This document shows positions 59,535 to 64,000 of a DNA stretch of 64,000 bases, one piece after another. The first letter of the stretch is position 1. Every line of letters begins with the position of its first letter. Where the stretch lies: positions 1 through 64,000 of the forward strand of contig NZ_VWXL01000053.1 in NCBI RefSeq assembly GCF_009746625.1, in the 5' to 3' direction. The notes beneath the pieces were generated by a model. It made no database searches. It saw nothing but the letters and a program-made list of their open reading frames with translations, and was not told the origin of the DNA. A program made the translations under genes and the position numbers. The DNA is from Caproicibacter fermentans (lineage in GTDB: Bacteria; Bacillota; Clostridia; Oscillospirales; Acutalibacteraceae).

Positions 59535-60941
59535 CTAGGCTCTTCTTACACGGGGCATCGCGTGGATCGCGCCGCCCAGCGCGTCCTCCGCCGCTTCGGT
59601 TACAGCCTCCGAGAAGGTGGGGTGCGGGCGAATCACGCCGGCCAGCTCGCGCGCCGTCGCGCGCCGGTCAATCGCCTGCACCAGGCCCGCAATCAGGTCG
59701 GTCGCGCGTTCGCACACCAGCTGCGCGCCGATCAGCGCGCCGGACTGCTTTTCAAACACCAGCTTGACAAAGCCGCGCTCATTGCGCTCGATGACCGATT
59801 TCCCAAGGGAAGCGGTCAGAGCCTTGCCGACGGTGACCTCAATGCCTTCCTGTTTCGCCTCGTCCGCGCAAAGGCCGGCGCAGGCGATTTCCGGGCTTGT
59901 GTAGACGCAGGAGGGGATTGCGCGGGGGCGAGCCGGTTCCGTTCCCTGCGCCATGTACTCCACCGCCTCGATTCCTTGGGCGGAAGCGGCGTGGGCAAGC
60001 TGGATTCCCCCGGTCACGTCCCCTACGGCAAAGACGCCGGGCAGGCTTGTTTCGTGGTGCCCGTCGGTCAAGATAAATCCTTTTTCCGTTTTTATTCCGA
60101 GTCCTTCGGTGAAAAGATCATTGGTCGCGGGTTTGCGGCCGACTGCAATCAGGACAAGGTCCGCTTCCGCACGGTTTTCCGTCTCCTTTTCCGTGAACCG
60201 GCAGACAAGCGGAGAATCCCCGGCAATTTGCTCCACCTTTGCGGAAGAGTGAACCCGCACGCCGCGCTTTTTGAGAATCATGGAAAGGCTTTGAGAAATT
60301 TCACGGTCCATGGTCGGCAGAATCCGGGGCATGGCCTCCACGATTGTCACTTCACAGCCCAGATCGGAAAAAGCGGTGGCAAACTCCGCGCCGATGACGC
60401 CGCCCCCAATGATGACCAGACGGCGGGGGAGGGCATCGAGCTCCAGAAGACCGTCGCTTGTTACAACGCCGGGCAGTTCTGCCCCGGGAATCGGGGGAAC
60501 GGACGGTGCGCAGCCGGTTGCCAGAAGAATCCTGTCGGCCCTTAGTTCCTGCGTGCCGGAGGACCCCGTTACGGTAATCCGTTCGGCGCTTTCCAGAAAA
60601 CCTCTGCCCTCAAAACAGCCGACCCCGTTTGCTTTCAGCAGCTTTTCAATTCCGGCGCGCAGCTCCGCAACCACCTGGTTTTTTCGGCGCAGGATGGCGC
60701 CGAAATCAAAGGAAAGGCCGTCTGCCGCAAGGCCGATTTCACCGAACTCTTTTGCTTCACGGTACAGCCCGGAAGAGTGAAGAATCGCTTTTGTAGGAAT
60801 ACAGCCGCGGTTCAGGCAGGTTCCGCCCATGTTGCGGGCTTCGATCAGCGCGACGGAAAAACCGAGCCGGGCGGCACGGATGGCGGCTTCGTAACCGGCG
60901 GGGCCGCCCCCGATCACCGCCAAATCATATTTTTTCTCCAT
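59535..60941 (-). CDS. lpdA: Dihydrolipoyl dehydrogenase (glycine cleavage L-protein)
   Basis: A 468-residue FAD-dependent disulfide oxidoreductase that reoxidises the dihydrolipoyl arm of the H-protein with NAD. The FAD loop is DLAVIGGGPAGYEAAIRAA near residue 6-24, the redox disulfide is GGTCLNRGCIPTKA (Cys-x4-Cys) near residue 42, the NAD loop is VIIGGGVIGAEFATAFSDLG and the second FAD motif is PGVFAVGDVTGG. The C-terminal catalytic His-Glu is in RPHPTFSEAVTEAAED. ATG 60941 follows GGAGCATCCGT. Last gene of the gcv group and cotranscribed with lplA. Confidence 0.94.
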   Translation of the reverse strand: MEKKYDLAVIGGGPAGYEAAIRAARLGFSVALIEARNMGGTCLNRGCIPTKAILHSSGLYREAKEFGEIGLAADGLSFDFGAILRRKNQVVAELRAGIEKLLKANGVGCFEGRGFLESAERITVTGSSGTQELRADRILLATGCAPSVPPIPGAELPGVVTSDGLLELDALPRRLVIIGGGVIGAEFATAFSDLGCEVTIVEAMPRILPTMDREISQSLSMILKKRGVRVHSSAKVEQIAGDSPLVCRFTEKETENRAEADLVLIAVGRKPATNDLFTEGLGIKTEKGFILTDGHHETSLPGVFAVGDVTGGIQLAHAASAQGIEAVEYMAQGTEPARPRAIPSCVYTSPEIACAGLCADEAKQEGIEVTVGKALTASLGKSVIERNERGFVKLVFEKQSGALIGAQLVCERATDLIAGLVQAIDRRATARELAGVIRPHPTFSEAVTEAAEDALGGAIHAMPRVRRA

Positions 60942-60964
60942 ACGGATGCTCCTTTTTAAGAGTA

Positions 60965-60993
60965 AGCCCGCAGGTTTTTTTTGCCTGCGGGCT
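60965..60993 (-). terminator. Hairpin between lplA and lpdA
   Basis: AGCCCGCAGG and CCTGCGGGCT pair perfectly around a 9-base A-rich loop (as read on the minus strand). On the minus strand the following bases are TACTCTT, a poor T-tract, and the lpdA ribosome site comes next, so partial termination or mRNA stabilisation is likelier than a full stop. Confidence 0.5.
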
Positions 60994-60996
60994 GTT

Positions 60997-61998
60997 TTAA
61001 AACTGCTGTTGGGTAAGTAAGCGCTCAATATCTGCTTCGTATTGGCTGCGCTCCTCGGATTCACCGGAAAATTCCGTGCGAAGCCGTTTGACCGCTTCTT
61101 CGGAAGAAAACGGGCAGCCGGTCAGGCACGGCGGGATCCGGCGGATGAATTCCTCATCCATTGCGTCGGAGTCAACCTGCACTCCGGCAATGACGCCGCC
61201 CTGAACCCGCAGTCCGATTCCTACGCCGCCCCAGGAAAAACGACTGGAAAACTCGCAGGAGAACGGCATCTGAACGCCATAGATCCAATCCGGATCCGAA
61301 AATTCTAGCCGCAGTTCTTCTACGCGCCGCTCGTCAATCGAGTCCGGAGAGATGATTTTCGGCTCTGTTCCGTAAACCTGGCCAAACGCCTTTGAAAGCT
61401 CCCGTTTCATATCATTTACGGTTAGTCCGGGACAAAACTCATTCAGGTTCGCGATGCGCGACCGAACGGAATCAACTCCCTTGGAGCGGATTTTTTCTGC
61501 GGAAACACTCAGGTATCTTCCCGCTTTCTCCTTATCCACATCGATCAGGATCGTGCCGTGGTGATAGGCGCTTTCCCCGCTGAAATAAAATGCGTTGCCG
61601 GAAAACTTGCGCCCGTCGACCGTGATGTCGTTGCGGCCGGATTTTTCGGCCTGAATCCCGCAGGCGGAAACGGCCCGCAGAATCACATCGAGCTGGCGGG
61701 AAACGTCATAGTCTTCTTTACGAACCAGGAACGTAAAATTCAGATTGCCCAGGTCGTGGAAGACCGCTCCTCCGCCGGAAAGGCGGCGGACAAGGTGCCC
61801 GCCGTCGGCTTCCAGTTCTTTCACGCGGCATTCCTTCCAGCAATTCTGGTTCCGGCCGATGACTACGGTGTTCTGGTTCTGCCATAGATAAAGAATACAG
61901 GTACCCTCGGGAACAGTGTCCATCAGGTATTCTTCCAAAGCCAGATTCCGGTACGGAATCAGATGGTCGGTTGTGCAGAGTAACGCGTTATGAATCAT
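60997..61998 (-). CDS. lplA: Lipoate-protein ligase A
   Basis: This 333-residue ligase attaches scavenged lipoate to the H-protein lysine using ATP. Signatures: NLALEEYLMDTVPEGTCILYLWQNQNTVVIGRNQNCWKE, summarised by the lipoate-binding RRLSGGGAVFHDLGNLNFTF near residue 70-89, the catalytic lysine in GRKFSGNAFYFSGESAYHHGTIL, and a C-terminal accessory domain (EFSSRFSWGGVGIGLRVQGG). The start overlaps the end of gcvPB by 11 bases, giving translational coupling. Its place in the gcv group points to the glycine cleavage H-protein as main target; gcvH itself is outside the window. Confidence 0.93.
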   Translation of the reverse strand: MIHNALLCTTDHLIPYRNLALEEYLMDTVPEGTCILYLWQNQNTVVIGRNQNCWKECRVKELEADGGHLVRRLSGGGAVFHDLGNLNFTFLVRKEDYDVSRQLDVILRAVSACGIQAEKSGRNDITVDGRKFSGNAFYFSGESAYHHGTILIDVDKEKAGRYLSVSAEKIRSKGVDSVRSRIANLNEFCPGLTVNDMKRELSKAFGQVYGTEPKIISPDSIDERRVEELRLEFSDPDWIYGVQMPFSCEFSSRFSWGGVGIGLRVQGGVIAGVQVDSDAMDEEFIRRIPPCLTGCPFSSEEAVKRLRTEFSGESEERSQYEADIERLLTQQQF

Positions 61999-63427
61999 AT
62001 TCGTATTTCACCACAGGATGCCTTGCGGCTTCCACCTCGTCCGGGCGTCCGATCACGCGTCTTTCCGGGGCACGGTGCATAGCTTCCGGGTTGGCAAGCG
62101 CCTTTTCGTACAGCTCGAGCAGAGCTTCGGCGGCCCGGTCCAGCGTCTCTTTTGACTCGGTTTCGGTCGGCTCAATCATCAGGGCCTCGTGCACAATCAG
62201 CGGGAAATACATGGTCGGCGGGTGCATTTCAAGGTCCTGCATGGATTTCGCGACGTCCATCGCGGTCACGCCGCAGGAATCCTTTAAGTCCTGCAGGGAA
62301 AGAACAAATTCGTGCATACAGGGAACGTCGTAGGCCACCTGATACCGCTTTTTCAGCAGCGCCATCAGGTAGTTTGCGTTCAAAACGGCGTTTTCCGCAA
62401 CCTGAGGGACGCCTTCTTTCCCAAGCGTCAGCAGATAGGTCAAAGCGCGCACGATGACAAGAAAATTGCCGTAGAAGGATTTGACACTGCCGATGCTCTG
62501 CGGGCGGTTGTCGTCGAGATAAAATTTCCCGTCGTGCTCCGCGACGCGGGGCACGGGCAAAAACGGGGCAAGAGAAGATTTGCATCCGACCGCCGCGCCG
62601 CCGGGGCCGCCGCCGCCGTGAGGAGTGGAAAATGTTTTGTGCAGGTTCAGGTGAATCACGTCGAAGCCCATGTCTCCGGGTCTCGCGACGCCGACCACCG
62701 CGTTCAGGTTTGCGCCGTCATAGAAGCACAATCCGCCCGCTTCGTGGACAATTTGCGTAATCTGCAGAATGTTTTTATCGAACAGGCCGAGCGTGTTCGG
62801 GTTGGTCAGCATCAGCCCTGCGGTATCGTCGCCGACGGCTTTTTTCAGCGCTTCCAGGTCGACGCAGCCGTCAGGGCCGGACGGGATGTTCACAATGGTG
62901 TAGCCCGCCATGGCCGCGCTTGCCGGGTTGGTGCCGTGCGCGGAATCCGGCACGATGATTTTGGTGCGCTTCTGGTCGCCGCGGGAATGATGCCAGGCCT
63001 TGATCAGCAGCAGGCCCGTGTATTCGCCGTGGGCGCCCGCCGCAGGCTGAAAGACCATTTCATCCATCCCGGTGATTTCGCAGAGAAATTTTTCCGCCAG
63101 ATGCAGTACTTTCAGGCATCCCTGAGCCGTGTGAGCGGGCTGAAGAGGATGAATTTCCGTGAATCCGGGCAATGCCGCCATTTCCTCGTTGATTTTTGGG
63201 TTATATTTCATAGTGCAGGAACCGAGGGGATAAAAACCGTCGTTGACGCCGAACGAACGCTTCGCGAGCGCGCTGTAATGGCGGCTCAGGTCGTTTTCCG
63301 ACAGCTGCGGAAGACGAAGAGGAGCCTTGCGCGCGAATTGCTGCGGCAGGGCGGTTTCCGGCACGTCGCATGCCGGAAGAATCGTGCATCCGCGGCCCGC
63401 GCGGCTTTCTTCAAAAATCAAATTCAT
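61988..63427 (-). CDS. gcvPB: Glycine dehydrogenase (decarboxylating) subunit 2
   Basis: A protein of 479 residues, the beta subunit of the two-subunit glycine decarboxylase (P-protein), a PLP enzyme passing the methylamine group of glycine to lipoyl-H-protein. PLP lysine: HLNLHKTFSTPHGGGGPGGAA near residue 265; also GFYPLGSCTMKYNPKINE, AHGTNPASAAMAGY and GSVKSFYGNF. The split P-protein is usual in Firmicutes and archaea. ATG 63427 overlaps the gcvPA stop by 4 bases; the frame is open to 63499 but the extension is within gcvPA. AGGCGG serves as a weak ribosome site. Confidence 0.96.
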   Translation of the reverse strand: MNLIFEESRAGRGCTILPACDVPETALPQQFARKAPLRLPQLSENDLSRHYSALAKRSFGVNDGFYPLGSCTMKYNPKINEEMAALPGFTEIHPLQPAHTAQGCLKVLHLAEKFLCEITGMDEMVFQPAAGAHGEYTGLLLIKAWHHSRGDQKRTKIIVPDSAHGTNPASAAMAGYTIVNIPSGPDGCVDLEALKKAVGDDTAGLMLTNPNTLGLFDKNILQITQIVHEAGGLCFYDGANLNAVVGVARPGDMGFDVIHLNLHKTFSTPHGGGGPGGAAVGCKSSLAPFLPVPRVAEHDGKFYLDDNRPQSIGSVKSFYGNFLVIVRALTYLLTLGKEGVPQVAENAVLNANYLMALLKKRYQVAYDVPCMHEFVLSLQDLKDSCGVTAMDVAKSMQDLEMHPPTMYFPLIVHEALMIEPTETESKETLDRAAEALLELYEKALANPEAMHRAPERRVIGRPDEVEAARHPVVKYEYDS

Positions 63428-64000
63428 TCTTGTTCCGCCTCCTCCAGCAGTTCGGCAAGCCGGTCGATTTCCTCTTTGAAGTTGCATTCCGTTACGCACC
63501 AGAGCAGTCCGCCGTCCGGCAGGGGAAGACCGCCCAGAATGCCGTGCCGTTCCAGTAATTCGAGTGTCTTTTGCACGTTCGGGCAGGCGGTGACGAACTC
63601 ATGGAAAAATTCTGTTTGGTTCTTCAGCTCAAAGCCTTTGACCGCGCCGATTTTCTTAGCGGCGTAATGCGCTTTGGAATAGCACTGCTCCGCCGCCGCT
63701 CTGAGTCCGTCCGGACCCATTGTACTCAGGTAGACGGACGCGGTCAGCGCGCAGAGCGCTTCGTTGGAGCAGATGTTGCTCAGCGCCTTTTCCCGGCGGA
63801 TGTGCTGCTCGCGCGCCTGAAGCGTCAATACAAACGCGCGGTTGCCGGCGTCGTCGGAGGTCTGGCCGACGATTCTGCCGGGCAGGCGGCGCATCATCGC
63901 CTTTTTGCAGGCCATAAAGCCGAGATACGGGCCGCCGAAGCCGAGCGGCATACCGAACGGCTGACCTTCGCCGACCGCGACATCCGCTCCGCATTCGGCG
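63424..64000 (-). CDS. gcvPA: Glycine dehydrogenase (decarboxylating) subunit 1, partial
   Basis: The C-terminal ~190 residues of the alpha subunit of glycine decarboxylase; the N-terminal part lies beyond the right edge. The frame is open to the window end and includes FGMPLGFGGPYLGFMACKK, MRRLPGRIVGQTSDDAGNRAFVLTLQAREQHIRREKA-type text (key parts: RLPGRIVGQT and LQAREQHIRREKA), SNICSNEALCALTASVYLS and LPDGGLLWCVTECN. All are characteristic of GcvPA. It couples by a 4-base overlap to gcvPB. gcvT and gcvH are expected further right. Confidence 0.95.
   Translation of the reverse strand, partial: AECGADVAVGEGQPFGMPLGFGGPYLGFMACKKAMMRRLPGRIVGQTSDDAGNRAFVLTLQAREQHIRREKALSNICSNEALCALTASVYLSTMGPDGLRAAAEQCYSKAHYAAKKIGAVKGFELKNQTEFFHEFVTACPNVQKTLELLERHGILGGLPLPDGGLLWCVTECNFKEEIDRLAELLEEAEQE

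Noticed and set aside
59514-60545. A 343-residue plus-strand frame
   Set aside because: It is antisense to lpdA and has no recognisable domain.
62312-63667. A 451-residue plus-strand frame
   Set aside because: It is antisense to gcvPB and gcvPA, which have unmistakable motifs.

Overview
The window comes from an anaerobic, endospore-lineage Firmicute of class Clostridia. Moderate GC content (by eye near 50%), SD-type ribosome sites, a valine T-box, split glycine decarboxylase subunits (GcvPA/GcvPB), NifI1/NifI2 between nifH and nifD, a NifN-NifB fusion and a split homocitrate synthase all point there. A Ruminococcaceae/Oscillospirales-like genome is my best guess; this is inference. No tRNA, rRNA, CRISPR array or insertion sequence was seen.

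Layout. (1) 1-8.3 kb: HAD phosphatase, Uup-like ABC-F ATPase, Cof-type HAD hydrolase, GGDEF diguanylate cyclase, PhzF-like isomerase, then a T-box-controlled branched-chain aminotransferase. (2) 8.3-15.9 kb: an unknown 143-residue protein, then a leftward five-gene operon (TIM-barrel isomerase, binding lipoprotein, fused permease, ATPase, PHP phosphatase) divergent from an RpiR regulator; I read it as uptake and processing of a phosphorylated metabolite. (3) 16.1-26.9 kb: a compact leftward nif operon, nifH-nifI1-nifI2-nifD-nifK-nifE-nifN/B-[2Fe-2S] ferredoxin-nifV(omega)-nifV(alpha), very like Clostridium pasteurianum. A perfect 14-bp hairpin sits between nifK and nifE. (4) 27.1-29.2 kb: a rightward group sharing the nifH intergenic region: two unfamiliar proteins, a MIF-like tautomerase and a YjfB-like small protein. 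(5) 29.2-38 kb: a zinc alcohol dehydrogenase, a YibE/F membrane protein and a 1913-residue secreted protein with a CehA-type PHP metallohydrolase domain. (6) 38-47.8 kb: a hexuronate operon (uxaB, uxaA, TRAP transporter dctPQM, uxaC, a VOC protein, an esterase) divergent from its likely GntR/FCD repressor, with palindromic operators at both promoters. (7) 48-59.4 kb: DUF362 iron-sulfur protein, MerR regulator, AI-2E-family exporter, a 52-residue DUF6132-like protein plus ferredoxin, a CatB/Vat-like acetyltransferase, DUF3842, an ECF S-component, asparaginase, patatin, a TPR glycosyltransferase and a secreted DUF3298-like protein. (8) 59.5-64 kb: a leftward glycine-cleavage group (gcvPA, cut by the window edge, gcvPB, lplA, lpd).

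How the genes work together. The nif operon supplies both nitrogenase components (H, DK), cofactor assembly (E, N-B), homocitrate (V), PII-type post-translational control (I1, I2) and a dedicated electron carrier. The uxa operon imports galacturonate-type sugar acids and carries them to 2-keto-3-deoxygluconate; the kinase and aldolase for the last steps are not in the window. The gcv group couples glycine oxidation to lipoate scavenging and NADH formation.
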